This document shows positions 23,330-34,000 of a stretch of 64,000 nucleotides of DNA, one piece after another. How positions within the stretch are numbered: the first letter of the stretch is position 1; every line of letters begins with the position of its first letter. Under the pieces are notes generated by a model that worked only from the letters and a program-made list of their open reading frames with translations, made no database searches and was not told the DNA's origin. Made by a program: the position numbers and the translations under genes. The stretch is from Paraburkholderia sp. C35 (lineage in GTDB: Bacteria > Pseudomonadota > Gammaproteobacteria > Burkholderiales > Burkholderiaceae): positions 37,583-101,582 of the forward strand of contig NZ_QBUY01000021.1 of assembly GCF_003121405.1 (NCBI RefSeq), in the 5' to 3' direction.

Positions 23330-25570
23330 ATGCAAACCACACGACCTTGCCCGCAAAAAACGGGCACACGCCTTGGCAGGACTTCGCGCAACCGCCGCGC
23401 ATTCAGGCTTTCGATCATCGCCACGGCATGTCTGCTGGTCAGCGCGGCGCATGCGCAGACGGCAGGCAGCACATCGGGAAACATGTCGGGCAGCACGTCC
23501 ACGGATCCCAACGCGCAGCAGACGCTGCCCGCCGTGCAGGTAGCCGGCGAGCGCGAGGCCGAAACGGCGACCAGCCCCGTGCAGGGCTACGTCGCGAAAC
23601 GCAGCGCGACAGGCACCAAGACCGACACGCCGATCATCGAAACACCGCAGTCGATCTCCGTGATCACCGCCGACCAGATCCAGGCGCAAGCCGCGCAAAC
23701 CGTCGGCCAGGCGTTGCGTTACTCGCCCGGCGTGATCGGCGAGCAATTCGGCGGGCTCGATACCACCGTCGATTACTACGTGGTGCGTGGCTTTCCGAAC
23801 CAGTTTCCGTTTATCGACGGACTCTCGACCGAGCCCTTCTTCACGCTGCTCGCGCCCGCCGTGGACCCATACGGACTCGAACGCATCGACGTGCTGCGCG
23901 GCCCGTCTTCCGTGCTGTACGGCCAGAACATTCCGGGCGGCATGATCAATCTCGTGACCAAGCGTCCGACGGATGTGCCTTTCCATGAAGTGTCGTTCGG
24001 CGTCGGCAATTACGGCACCGTGGATGGCCGCTTCGACATGGGCGGCCCACTGTCGAAAGACGGCACCGTGCTGTATCGGCTGACGGGCGACGCGAGCACG
24101 GGCGGCTCGCAGGTCGACTATCAGACCGACAAGCGTTTTTTCATCGCACCGGCGATCACATGGAAGCCGTCCGCCGATACGACCTTCACGCTGCTCTCGC
24201 ATTTCAGCTATCGCAACAGCAGCAATCCAACCGTGGATCTGCCCGCGACAGGCACGCTGTATCCCGGCCCGAACGGCGCGAAGATCAGCACCAGCCTGTT
24301 CGATGGCGAGCCCAATTTCAACGAGGTCCGGCGCACGGAAGCCGCGATCGGTTACGAGTTCGAGCATCGTTTCAACGAGATCGTGACCGTGCGGCAGAAC
24401 CTGCGCTACACGCACGTCAATCTCGACAAGGATGTCGTAGGCAACGCCGGTCTCGAAGACGACCTGATGACAATGGACCGCTACGCGTTCGACGCGAAAG
24501 CCAGTTCCGATGTCTTCACCGTCGACAACCAGGCGCAGTTCAAGTTTGCGACCGGGCCGCTGCAACACACGGCGCTGGTCGGCGTGGATTACGTGCATTC
24601 GATCGACCGCTGGGCCGAGAACGATGCCACCGATGTCCCTTCGCTGAACCTCTACAACCCGGTCTACGGCGGACCGATCACGCTCGGCGGCGTGGACTAC
24701 AGCGTCGAGCATCATCTCGATCAGGTCGGCGTGTATGCGCAGGACCAGATCCGCTTCGGCAAGCTGGTGGCCACACTCGGCGTGCGTCAGGACTGGGCCA
24801 GCACTGACGAGTTCGACCGCATCGCCGGCGTCACCGACCAGAGCAATAGCGAGAAGCGCTTCACGTATCGCGCGGGTCTCGTCTATCTGTTCGACAGCGG
24901 TATCGCGCCGTATGTCAGCTACGCGACCTCGTTCCAGCCCGGTCTCGGCACCACCTTCGACGGCTCGGCGCTCAAGCCGACCACGGGCCAGAGCGTCGAA
25001 GTGGGTGTGAAGTATCAGCCGCCCGGCCAGAAGAGCTTCGCGATGCTGTCGCTCTACAACACGCTGCAAAAGAACGTCACCGAACCGGACTTCGATCACC
25101 CGGACGGCAACTTCGTCGTGCAGACGGGCGCACAGCGCGTAAAAGGCATCGAGCTTTCCGGTGTCGCCGATCTCGGAGCGGGTCTGAGCATGACGGCCGC
25201 CTATACGTACATGGACGGCACGATCACGCAGAGCGATCAGGGCTACACGGGCAACCAGGCCGCGAACGTGCCGCACAACATGGCAAGCCTGTGGCTCGAC
25301 AAGACCTTCCAGCAGGGCTGGTACAAGGGCTTCGGCATCGGCGCGGGTGTGCGCTACATCGGCCCGCAATACGGCGATCAGGCGAACGACGTGAAGATGC
25401 CGTCCGTCACGCTGGTCGATGCAGCCGTGCACTACGACATCGATCACTGGAAGTTCTCGATCAACGCGCAGAATCTGTTCGACCGTGTGTACGTGAATTG
25501 CCAGAGCACGAACTACTGCGCGTATGGCTTGCGGCGCAGCGTGCTGGGCCGCGCGACTTACCAGTGGTGA
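23330..25570 (+). CDS. TonB-dependent siderophore receptor
   Basis: Outer-membrane ferric-siderophore receptor, 746 residues. Signal peptide ends near AAHAQ (~43). The plug domain has TDTPIIETPQSISVITADQIQAQ (key PQSISV) and LERIDVLRGPSSVLYGQNIPGGMINLVTKRP, the classic FhuA/FpvA-type plug signature. The 22-strand barrel follows, and the last residues (GRATYQW) end in an aromatic, as barrel insertion requires. There is no N-terminal signalling extension, so no FecR-type cell-surface signalling. Fur-box-like site upstream; first gene of an operon with a PvdE-type ABC protein and FhuDBC. Ligand is probably a hydroxamate-type siderophore, inferred from the FhuDB partners. Confidence 0.93.
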   Translation: MQTTRPCPQKTGTRLGRTSRNRRAFRLSIIATACLLVSAAHAQTAGSTSGNMSGSTSTDPNAQQTLPAVQVAGEREAETATSPVQGYVAKRSATGTKTDTPIIETPQSISVITADQIQAQAAQTVGQALRYSPGVIGEQFGGLDTTVDYYVVRGFPNQFPFIDGLSTEPFFTLLAPAVDPYGLERIDVLRGPSSVLYGQNIPGGMINLVTKRPTDVPFHEVSFGVGNYGTVDGRFDMGGPLSKDGTVLYRLTGDASTGGSQVDYQTDKRFFIAPAITWKPSADTTFTLLSHFSYRNSSNPTVDLPATGTLYPGPNGAKISTSLFDGEPNFNEVRRTEAAIGYEFEHRFNEIVTVRQNLRYTHVNLDKDVVGNAGLEDDLMTMDRYAFDAKASSDVFTVDNQAQFKFATGPLQHTALVGVDYVHSIDRWAENDATDVPSLNLYNPVYGGPITLGGVDYSVEHHLDQVGVYAQDQIRFGKLVATLGVRQDWASTDEFDRIAGVTDQSNSEKRFTYRAGLVYLFDSGIAPYVSYATSFQPGLGTTFDGSALKPTTGQSVEVGVKYQPPGQKSFAMLSLYNTLQKNVTEPDFDHPDGNFVVQTGAQRVKGIELSGVADLGAGLSMTAAYTYMDGTITQSDQGYTGNQAANVPHNMASLWLDKTFQQGWYKGFGIGAGVRYIGPQYGDQANDVKMPSVTLVDAAVHYDIDHWKFSINAQNLFDRVYVNCQSTNYCAYGLRRSVLGRATYQW

Positions 25571-25657
25571 CGCAGTAGTACTACTCTAAACAACAAAAAC
25601 GGATCGATGCGGATGCGCGCGTGAAGCGTCGCCTCTGCCTCGATCCACAAACATTTT

Positions 25658-27292
25658 ATGTCCCTGATTCTCTATCTGATCCGCCATTCACGTCACACGC
25701 TGCTGATCGCGATCGTGACGAGCATCATCAGCGGTTTGAGCAGCGCGGGGCTGGTCGCGCTGATCAACCAGGCGCTCGGCGCCTCTCGGCAAACGCTCGG
25801 TGAGCTCGGCCTGAAATTTCTCGCGCTGAGTGTGCTGGTGCTGGTGACGCGCGCACTCTCTTCCACGCTCTTCATGCGTCTCGGACAATCCGCCAAAGCG
25901 ACGCTGCGCATGGACACGATCCGCCGCATCGGCGACGCGTCGTATCAGAACCTCGAAAAGCAAGGCGCGTCGCGTGCGTTATCCGTTCTCACCGATGACC
26001 TCGACACCATCGTCGTGTTCTTTGTGAGTCTTCCGCAACTCGCGATGCAAGGCGCCGTGATCGCCGGATGCTTCGCGTATCTCGGCTATCTGTCGTGGCA
26101 GATCCTGCTGTTTGCGCTGGTGACCGTGCTGATCGGCTCGCTCGGTTTTCATCTTGCGCACAGCCGCGCGGAGTTTCATTTGCGCACGTCGCGCAGACGC
26201 GAAGACGATCTCGTCCGGCATTTCCGTGCGCTGTTCGACGGTGCGAAAGAACTGAAACTGCATCGCGCGCGCAAGGCGGCTTTCATCGACGATACGCTCG
26301 CCACCAACGTCGAAGCCGTGCGCGTGCAGCGCACACGCGGCTATGTGCTGTACGCGGCCGCCGCGAGCTGGGGCAGCTTTATTTTCTTCGCGTTCATCGG
26401 TTGCGTGCTGTTCGTGCTGACGCGCTTCTATCCCGTTTCGAATCACGTGATGTCCGGTTATGCGGTGATCTTTCTGTACATGATCATGCCCATCGAAGGC
26501 CTGTTGTCCGCGCTGCCCACCATCAGTTCGGCGAAGGTCGCGATCGAGCGGATCAATGCGATGCATGCGGATCTGCCGCCTGAAAACACACTGCCGGCGA
26601 AGCCGTCGGCTTCCTTCGACAGCATCGTGCTCGAACATGTCACGCACCGCTACTATCGCGAGCGCGAAGACGAAATCTTTACGCTGGGTCCAATCGACCT
26701 CGCATTCAAACCCGGCGAACTGGTCTATCTGATCGGCGGCAACGGCAGCGGCAAGACGACGCTCGCGAAGATGATCGCTGGTTTGTACGCGCCGGAAGGT
26801 GGCCGCATTCTGCTGAACGGCGCACCCGTCGACGAAGCCGCGCGCGACATCTATCGCCAGCACTTCGCCGTGGTCTTCAGCGACTTCTTTCTGTTCGATT
26901 CGCTGCTCGGCATGAAGCTCGAAGGCCTGGACCGCGACGCGAAAGCACTGCTCGAAGCATTGCATCTCGATCACAAGGTGACGATCGAGCATGGCGTGTT
27001 TTCGACGACGGAACTGTCGCAGGGACAACGCAAACGGCTCGCGTTGCTGGTCGCGTATCTGGAAGACCGGCCGTTCTATATCTTCGACGAATGGGCGGCG
27101 GACCAGGACCCCGTGTTCAAGGAAGTGTTCTACCGGCGCATGCTGCCCGACCTGCGCGCGAAGGGCAAAGCGGTGCTCGTGATCACACACGACGACCGCT
27201 ATTTTCATCTGGCCGACCGCTACGTGAAGCTCGACTATGGTCGGCTCGTCGAGCAAGGTATCGGCGCGGCTTTGCGACATCAGCATGTCTAG
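25658..27292 (+). CDS. PvdE/SyrD-type cyclic peptide export ABC transporter (fused TMD-NBD)
   Basis: 544 residues with six N-terminal helices and a C-terminal ATPase: Walker A GGNGSGKTT (360-368), signature LSQGQ (453-457), Walker B FYIFDEW with catalytic E478. This half-transporter family exports peptide siderophores or their precursors to the periplasm (PvdE for pyoverdine, OrbE-type for ornibactin). Here it sits inside an import operon, between the receptor and the binding protein, with no peptide synthetase in the window. Its stop overlaps the start of the binding-protein gene by 8 bases. Confidence 0.88.
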   Translation: MSLILYLIRHSRHTLLIAIVTSIISGLSSAGLVALINQALGASRQTLGELGLKFLALSVLVLVTRALSSTLFMRLGQSAKATLRMDTIRRIGDASYQNLEKQGASRALSVLTDDLDTIVVFFVSLPQLAMQGAVIAGCFAYLGYLSWQILLFALVTVLIGSLGFHLAHSRAEFHLRTSRRREDDLVRHFRALFDGAKELKLHRARKAAFIDDTLATNVEAVRVQRTRGYVLYAAAASWGSFIFFAFIGCVLFVLTRFYPVSNHVMSGYAVIFLYMIMPIEGLLSALPTISSAKVAIERINAMHADLPPENTLPAKPSASFDSIVLEHVTHRYYREREDEIFTLGPIDLAFKPGELVYLIGGNGSGKTTLAKMIAGLYAPEGGRILLNGAPVDEAARDIYRQHFAVVFSDFFLFDSLLGMKLEGLDRDAKALLEALHLDHKVTIEHGVFSTTELSQGQRKRLALLVAYLEDRPFYIFDEWAADQDPVFKEVFYRRMLPDLRAKGKAVLVITHDDRYFHLADRYVKLDYGRLVEQGIGAALRHQHV

Positions 27293-28214
27293 ATCCGATA
27301 CAGGCTACACACGCCGCGCGTGCCTGAAAGCGTTGTGCGCGTTGCCGCTGCTGCACTATGCATCGGACGCCTCAGCGGCGGGCGTGCCGGTTCGCGTCGT
27401 ATCGTTGAGTTGGGCCGGCGCGCAGATGCTGGTTTCGCTCGGCATCGCGCCACTCGCGCTAACCGAACTCGCCGACTATCCGCGCATTGGCGCCTTGCCG
27501 CCGATGCCGGCGGGCACGATCGAACTCGGTGCTCACAGCGAGCCGAATCTCGAACTGTTGCAGCAGCTCAAGCCCGATCTGATCGTCATCGACACCAACC
27601 AGCAGCATCTCGATGCACGCCTGCGAACCATCGCGCCCACCTTCACGATCGACATCTACAACCCGCAGCGCGGCAAGCCCTACGCGCGCGCTGTCGATGA
27701 AACGCTTCGCCTCGGTGCGCTGCTCGGACACGCAGAGGCAGCGCAGCGCTATCTCCGCGAAGTCGATCGAACGCTTGCCGATCGCGCGCGAACCCTCTCG
27801 ACGCTCAAACACATGCCACCCGTGCTGCTCGTCGATCTCTACGACGACGGGCGGCATCTCTATCTGTATGGCCCGAACAGCATGATGCAGGACGTGATGG
27901 ACCGCCTCGGCGTGCGCAACGCATGGCCAGGCTCGACCGATTCCGGTTACCTGCTGGAAGGCATCGAAGCGCTCGCCGCCTATGGCGATGCGCAGATGCT
28001 CTACATCAGCCACGGTGCACGCGACCGGGTGGCTCTGCACAATCTTGACCGCAGCGTGTTGTGGCAGCATCTGCCCTTCGTTCAGGCGCAACGCGTGCGT
28101 CCATTGCCGGGCTTCTTCGCCTACGGCTCGACGGCCAGCGCCGTGCAGTTCGCAAGAGAACTGACGGCTGGCCTCGTCGCGCTGGATACACAGGCGGAGC
28201 GCACACATGGATGA
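27285..28214 (+). CDS. Periplasmic ferric-siderophore-binding protein (FhuD-like)
   Basis: 309 residues. Signal with Arg-Arg near the start (YTRRACLKALCALPLL), possibly Tat-type as in some FhuD proteins. The class III solute-binding fold follows: VRVVSLSWAGAQMLVSLGIAPLALTEL, then EPNLELLQQLKPDLIVIDTNQQ and the long linker helix. It delivers ferric siderophore from the receptor to FhuB. Overlaps the preceding gene and the following fhuB (8 bases), so translation of the three is coupled. Confidence 0.88.
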   Translation: MSRSDTGYTRRACLKALCALPLLHYASDASAAGVPVRVVSLSWAGAQMLVSLGIAPLALTELADYPRIGALPPMPAGTIELGAHSEPNLELLQQLKPDLIVIDTNQQHLDARLRTIAPTFTIDIYNPQRGKPYARAVDETLRLGALLGHAEAAQRYLREVDRTLADRARTLSTLKHMPPVLLVDLYDDGRHLYLYGPNSMMQDVMDRLGVRNAWPGSTDSGYLLEGIEALAAYGDAQMLYISHGARDRVALHNLDRSVLWQHLPFVQAQRVRPLPGFFAYGSTASAVQFARELTAGLVALDTQAERTHG

Positions 28215-30225
28215 ACGAATCGCGATGCGCAGCGCAAAGCACCGGCTGTCGATGCATCCCGCCTGGCTCACCGGCGTACTGGCTTGCGTCGCGCTGGCGC
28301 TATCGATACACCGCCTCGACGTGCTGCTGCCCGCGAGGCTCTGGTGGCAGGCCATCGTATCGCCCAATGCGAGCGATATCCGCGAGATCGTCTTTTGTGC
28401 CAGCGATCTGCCGCGTCTCGCCGTTTGCCTGCTCGCGGGCGCGCAGTTGTCGCTGGCGGGCGCGATCTTTCAGCAGGTATTGCGCAATCCGCTCGCTGAG
28501 CCGACCACGCTCGGCGTATCGGCGGGTGCATCGCTGAGTCTCTCGCTCGCCACGCTGTTTGCGCCTCGCCTGCTGTTCGGCGGTCAGGAATGGATCGCGC
28601 TGACGGGCGCGACGCTCGGCATGCTGATCGTCGTGGCGCTCGCGTGGCGCAGGCGGCTCGCGCCCGTCGCGCTGATTCTCGGCGGCCTGATCCTGAATTT
28701 TTACTGCGGGTCGATCAACGCCGTGCTCGCGCTGTTCCATCACGACGATCTGCAATCGCTCTTCATCTGGGGCGCGGGCGCGTTGAACCAGAACAACTGG
28801 GATGCGCCGCAAGCGCTGCTGCCACGGCTTGCCGTCGGTGGCGCGCTGGCCGCGCTGTTGGTGCGCCCACTGACGATGATGTCGCTCGCCGACGACAACG
28901 CGCGTGGCCTCGGCGTGTCGCTGCGTTTCGTGCGCATTGGCGCGCTGGCGCTGGCGGTGTTCCTGGCGGCGTCGGTGGTGGCGTCGGTTGGGGTGATCGG
29001 TTTTCTTGGCGTGCTCGCGCCGACCATCGTGCGCCTGACGGGCGCGCGCCGCTTTCGCGACCGCCTGATCTGGGCGCCGCTGTTCGGCGGCGTGCTGCTC
29101 TGGCTCACCGACGAAGCCGTGCGATGGTTATCAGCGGTATGGACAAGCGTGCCGACGGGCGCGGCCATGTCGGTGCTCGGCGCACCGCTGCTGTTCTGGC
29201 TGCTGCCGCGTTTGCCCGCGCTGCCCGATACCGTCGATATGTCGTCGCATGCTATGCACCGGACGCGCCTGCGCTTGCCCGCGTGGATCGCGCTGGGCAT
29301 GCTCGCGCTGACAGCCGCCGTTGCGCTCGGGCTGCTGCTGGGTGCATCGGCGAACGGCTGGCAATGGGCGCACGGCGCCACGTTCGACGCGCTGTTGCCG
29401 TGGCGCGGCCCGCGCGTGTTCGCCGCGTTGGCGGCAGGCGCGCTGCTGAGCCTGGCGGGCGTGATCATGCAGCGCGTCACGGGCAACGCGATGGCCAGCC
29501 CTGAAGTGCTCGGCGTTTCCGCGGGTGCATCGCTTGGACTGATCGCGCTGCTGTTCGTGACGTCATCGGCGGGGCATTTTCTGCAATCCGTCGCAGCGGG
29601 TGCTGGCGGGTTCGCCACCTTGCTCGCGATGCTCGCACTTGGCCGCAAACATGCCTTTGCGCCCGACCGCATGCTGCTGGTCGGCGTGACGTTGGGCACC
29701 GCGTTGAGCGCGCTCGTCACCGTGCTGCTGGCAAGCGGCGATCCTCGCATGGACAGCCTGCTCGCGTGGATGGCGGGTTCGACCTACAACGTGACAGCGC
29801 ACGATGCCGCGATGTCCTGTGTCGCCCTGATCGTGCTCGGCGCGGTGGCGGCGATTTTCATGCGATGGCTGGAGATTTTGCCGCTTGGCGAAAGCATCGC
29901 GACGAGTCTCGGCGTGAACGCACGCGTCAGCCGGTTCGCGCTGCTTTTGCTCGCCGCGCTGATGACAGGCGTCGCGACCCTGCTGGTCGGCCCCTTTAGC
30001 TTCATCGGCCTGATGGCGCCGCATCTCGCGCGCATGCTGGGTTTCCGCCGCGCGGCAGCGCAACTCGTCGTGTCTGCGTTGCTCGGCGCATGGATCATGG
30101 TGCTCGCCGACTGGCTCGGCCGCAACGCGATGTTCCCTTTCCAGATTCCCGTCGGCCTCGTCGCGACGCTGCTCGGCGGGCTGTATTTCATGTGGCTGAT
30201 GGTGCGCGGCAAAGCCGCTGCCTGA
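28207..30225 (+). CDS. fhuB: Ferric-hydroxamate-type ABC permease, double-length (FhuB)
   Basis: Inner-membrane permease of 672 residues made of two FecCD-type halves in one chain, the diagnostic feature of FhuB. The first half contains QVLRNPLAEPTTLGVSAGA; the second repeats it as MQRVTGNAMASPEVLGVSAGA. Each half ends with a conserved coupling-loop Gly segment (VGVIGFLGVLAPTIVRL, VGPFSFIGLMAPHLARM) that contacts the FhuC dimer. Twenty helices are expected. Start overlaps fhuD. Confidence 0.93.
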   Translation: MDERIAMRSAKHRLSMHPAWLTGVLACVALALSIHRLDVLLPARLWWQAIVSPNASDIREIVFCASDLPRLAVCLLAGAQLSLAGAIFQQVLRNPLAEPTTLGVSAGASLSLSLATLFAPRLLFGGQEWIALTGATLGMLIVVALAWRRRLAPVALILGGLILNFYCGSINAVLALFHHDDLQSLFIWGAGALNQNNWDAPQALLPRLAVGGALAALLVRPLTMMSLADDNARGLGVSLRFVRIGALALAVFLAASVVASVGVIGFLGVLAPTIVRLTGARRFRDRLIWAPLFGGVLLWLTDEAVRWLSAVWTSVPTGAAMSVLGAPLLFWLLPRLPALPDTVDMSSHAMHRTRLRLPAWIALGMLALTAAVALGLLLGASANGWQWAHGATFDALLPWRGPRVFAALAAGALLSLAGVIMQRVTGNAMASPEVLGVSAGASLGLIALLFVTSSAGHFLQSVAAGAGGFATLLAMLALGRKHAFAPDRMLLVGVTLGTALSALVTVLLASGDPRMDSLLAWMAGSTYNVTAHDAAMSCVALIVLGAVAAIFMRWLEILPLGESIATSLGVNARVSRFALLLLAALMTGVATLLVGPFSFIGLMAPHLARMLGFRRAAAQLVVSALLGAWIMVLADWLGRNAMFPFQIPVGLVATLLGGLYFMWLMVRGKAAA

Positions 30226-30244
30226 CCACTTTCAGGAGTCGATC

Positions 30245-31063
30245 TTGTTGAACTTGAACCTCACAACCAAAGTGAGCCTCGATAACAGCAACGCCGTGTA
30301 TGAGATCGACGCGGCATCCTTCGCCGTCGATGGACGCACCTTGCTGCATCCACTAAGTCTCACGCTGCCGTCGCGCAGCGTGGTCGGTCTCATCGGACAC
30401 AACGGCTCGGGCAAAAGCACGCTGCTGAAGCTGCTAGCACGCCAGTTGCGTCCCACTTCAGGCCACGTGCGCTACGAAGGCACGCCGCTGCCCGAATGGG
30501 ACAACCGCACTTTCGCGCGCAAGGTCGCGTATCTGCCGCAACAGACGCCCGCCGCCGACGGCATGACGGTGCGCGAACTGGTGTCGCTCGGGCGCTATCC
30601 GTGGCACGGCGCGCTCGGGCGTTTCGGCGTGCGCGACAGCGCGAAGGTCAGCGAGGCGATGGAATTGACGGATGTCGCGCGCTTCGCGAACCGCCCCGTC
30701 GATGCGCTCTCAGGCGGCGAGCGTCAGCGCGTCTGGCTGGCCATGCTGGTCGCACAGGATAGCGACTGCCTGCTGCTCGACGAGCCGATCTCCGCGCTCG
30801 ACATCGCGCATCAGATCGAGGTGCTGAGCCTTGTTCGCTCACTGAGCGAGCAACGCGGACTGAGCGTCGTGGTCGTGCTGCACGACATCAATATGGCCGG
30901 CCGTTTCTGCGACGATCTGATCGCGCTCAAAGGCGGCCGTCTGCTGATGAACGGCCCGGCCGCCGACGTGATCCGCCCGGATGCGCTCGAAGCGATCTAC
31001 GGCATTCCGATGGGTGTCGTCGATCCTCCCGGCGGCGGCACGCCGATCAGCTTTGCGCGCTGA
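30245..31063 (+). CDS. fhuC: Ferric-siderophore ABC transporter ATPase (FhuC)
   Basis: ATPase driving FhuB, 272 residues: Walker A GHNGSGKST (51-59), Q-loop LPQQT, signature LSGGE (155-159), Walker B CLLLDE (175-180), switch His in VVVLHDINMA. A TTG start is used: AGGAG lies six bases upstream of the TTG at 30245 and no ATG occurs before the conserved domain. Last gene of the operon, ending 16 bases from the convergent giant autotransporter gene. Confidence 0.92.
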   Translation: MLNLNLTTKVSLDNSNAVYEIDAASFAVDGRTLLHPLSLTLPSRSVVGLIGHNGSGKSTLLKLLARQLRPTSGHVRYEGTPLPEWDNRTFARKVAYLPQQTPAADGMTVRELVSLGRYPWHGALGRFGVRDSAKVSEAMELTDVARFANRPVDALSGGERQRVWLAMLVAQDSDCLLLDEPISALDIAHQIEVLSLVRSLSEQRGLSVVVVLHDINMAGRFCDDLIALKGGRLLMNGPAADVIRPDALEAIYGIPMGVVDPPGGGTPISFAR

Positions 31064-31079
31064 GGCGTGCCGCGCGTCG

Positions 31080-34000
31080 TCAGAACTTCCATGCGAAGCG
31101 GCCGGAGATTGCGTTGTCGTGCGAGCCGCCGCCGTACTGGCCGCTATACGCGACACCGAAGGTCATGTTCTTCGCGAGATTCGCATCGACGCCCAGTTCG
31201 ACGACTGCGCTGTCGCGCGCAATCGGCACGCCCGCCACATCGAACGATGAACTGCCGCCGACGAACGCGAGCGTCGAGGTCGGCTGTGCGTTGCCGAACG
31301 CGTGCCGCCAGCCTGCCATCGCGTGTGCGCTGAACGCCGCGCCCGGCAACTCGCCGAGACGCGTCGCCACGCGCAGGCCCAAGGTCGAAAAGCCGATATT
31401 GTCGCTTTCGCCGCTACTGCGCAGCGCGCTGTCGCCGCCGCTTTCGGTGAAGCCGTCGGTGTGCAGGTTCACGTAGGCAAGGCCCGCGAACGGCTCGATC
31501 GCGAAGCGGTTCAACGGCACCGCATAGCCGACTTCGCCGAACACCTGCGCGGTCTTCGCCGTGTAGTCGGCGCTATCGTGACCACTGAAGCCGGTGAAGT
31601 TCGGATAGCGGTCCATGCTCACGTCGTTCCACGAATACGCCGCGCCGAGGCGCACGCCGATGGGTCCGTATTGCGCGCCGCCGTACATCGCGACGTGATA
31701 GCTGTCCACACCCGCCGACGAACTCAGATCGTTGTCGAGCGAACTATGTCCGAAACCGCCCGCGAGACCGATGCGCCACTTGTCGTTCAGCGCCATGTCC
31801 GCGCCGCCGATGAAACCCGTCGTGGTGCGATCGATACCCGAGGCGTTGCTGTCGCCCGCCAGCCTGCTGTCCGCGCCATAGGCCTGCGCCCACACCACCG
31901 GGCGATACGGACGCGCGTCGGAGCATGCATCGGCGGCGGGCAGCGCGCCTTGCATCGCGCGGCCATCGCACTGTGCAGGACCCGACGACATCGCCGCCAG
32001 CGGCCCGCTCGACGGTGCAAGACCTTGCCGCAGACGATCCGTGACGGCATCGCGCAAATACCGGCTGTCGATCAGCAGCATGCTTTTCGTGCTCGCGTGC
32101 AGTTCGCCGTCGAGCTGGTTGAAGGCGACGCGCGCGGTGGGTGCATCGGTGGAAAGCAATGCCGGGATCAGTGTGCCCGTGTCGGGCAGCGTCGCCAGCG
32201 CATTCGCCACCGCCGTTTCGTTCTTCGTCGTCGCCACCGACGAGAACGCCGAGCCATTCGGCGTCATGCTGATATAGACGTGGTTAGTGTCATAGCTGAG
32301 TACGGGCGTGAGGAAGGCGAGATTCGACGTGACACCCTGGAACGTGCCGTTCACGCCTTCGCTTGCGCTGACGATCGCGTAGTTCGTGGACGGCGTATAG
32401 ATACCTTGCCCGGCCAGCACCTGCACATTGCCGCCCGCGAGCGTCGCGCCGCCCGTCGAGGCGACCACGCCGCTTTGCGCGGGCGTCGCCGCGACGTTCA
32501 GGTTCGAACCCTGCTCGAACAGCACGTTGCCCGTTACATTCAGACTATGGCCGGGCTGGCCTGCCACCGCCATCGCGCCGTTACGCACGATCAAGCCGCC
32601 GATGGTCCCCGTGCCCGTCAGCGTCGCACCGGGCTGCACCGTCACGGTAGAGTTTGCAGCAGAACCCGTCACCGACAACGTGCCCGACGACACCGTGGTC
32701 GGCCCGCTATAGGTATTCGAGCCGCTCAGCGTCAGCGTATCGCCGCCTGCCTTCACCACGGACCCTGTGCCCGACAGCGTGCCCGCGAACGTGCCGCCGC
32801 CCGTCACGGTCAGCTCCGCGTTGCCGAGATTGATCGAAGCGCCCGACACGCCGTTCAGCGACGCGAGGAACAGCCGCAGCGGCGTCGATGAACCACTGAG
32901 GTTGAGCGTGCCGCCGTTCATCGACAGCCCGCCTGTGCCGAGCGCGCCGCTCGATGCGAGCGTCAGCGTGCCGCTGTTGACGACGGTGCCGCCCGAGTAG
33001 GTGTTGTCGTTGGACAGCGTGAGATTCGCCGCGCCGTTCTTGACGAAGCCACCTGTGCCGGAGATGGCGCCTGCCAGCGTCGTGTCGGCACTGCCGCCTA
33101 TCGTAGCCGTGGCGTTCAGTACAACCGCGTTGGCCAGATTGACTGCTGTGCTCGCATCGAGCGTCGCGGGCGCAGAGACGGTCAATGCGCCACTGCCGAG
33201 TGCTGCGTCGTTGCCGACAATGAGCTTGCCGCCTGTCAGCGTCGTGCCGCCTGTATAGGTGTTGGCGCCCAGCAGGCTCTGTGTGCCATTGCCCGACTTG
33301 ACGAGTCCACCTGTGCCGCCGATCGTGCCGCTGTACACGCCGTCCGTGCCGCCGCCGAGCGTGAGCGTGGTTGCGCCGAGCGTGACGCTGGTCCCGGTCA
33401 CGCCGGATAGCGCGCCGATGGTCGGCGTGCCGGTTGCACCGCTGATGTCGACCGCGCTGCCTGCATTCTGCAGATTGACGCTGGTCGAAGCCGACAATGT
33501 CCCCGACCCTGACAGCGCCAGCGTGCCCGCGCTGACGGTAGTGGGCCCGGTGTAGGTGTTGTTGCCCGTGAGCGTTTCCGTACCCGTGCCGCCCTTGATC
33601 AGGCCACCCGTGCCTGCAATGCCGCCTGAAAACGTGCCGTTGCTTGCATCGCCGAGTGTCAGCGTGTTCGCGCCGAGGTTGCTCGTGCCGCCGCCCGTCA
33701 GCGTGCCGAAGGTCTGCATGCCGTTGCCCGCCGACAGATCGAAGGTCGCGCCATTCGCGACATTGACGATCCCGCTCGCCGCGAGGCTCGCATTGGCGCC
33801 AAGTGCGAGCGTGCCTGCATTGACCTGCGTGCCACCTGTGTAAGTGTTGGCACCGTTCAGCGTCAGCGTGGCCGCGCCGTCTTTCGTCAGGCCGCCTGTC
33901 CCGGAGATTGCGCCGTTCAGCGTGAGGTCGTTCGAGCCGAGCACCGTGAGGCCGGCATTCAGCACAACGTTGTTGGCAAGTGTCGTTGCCGTGCTGCTGT

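Noticed and set aside
23234..25447. 737-residue open frame antisense to the TonB receptor gene
   Set aside because: Its His/Arg/Asp-rich composition is the usual shadow of a high-GC gene; the receptor frame on the other strand has a full set of family motifs.
28253..28284. A further TGCATCC-type ECF promoter inside fhuB
   Set aside because: The spacer to CGTA is 15 rather than 16 bases and it lies inside a coding region just after the fhuB start.
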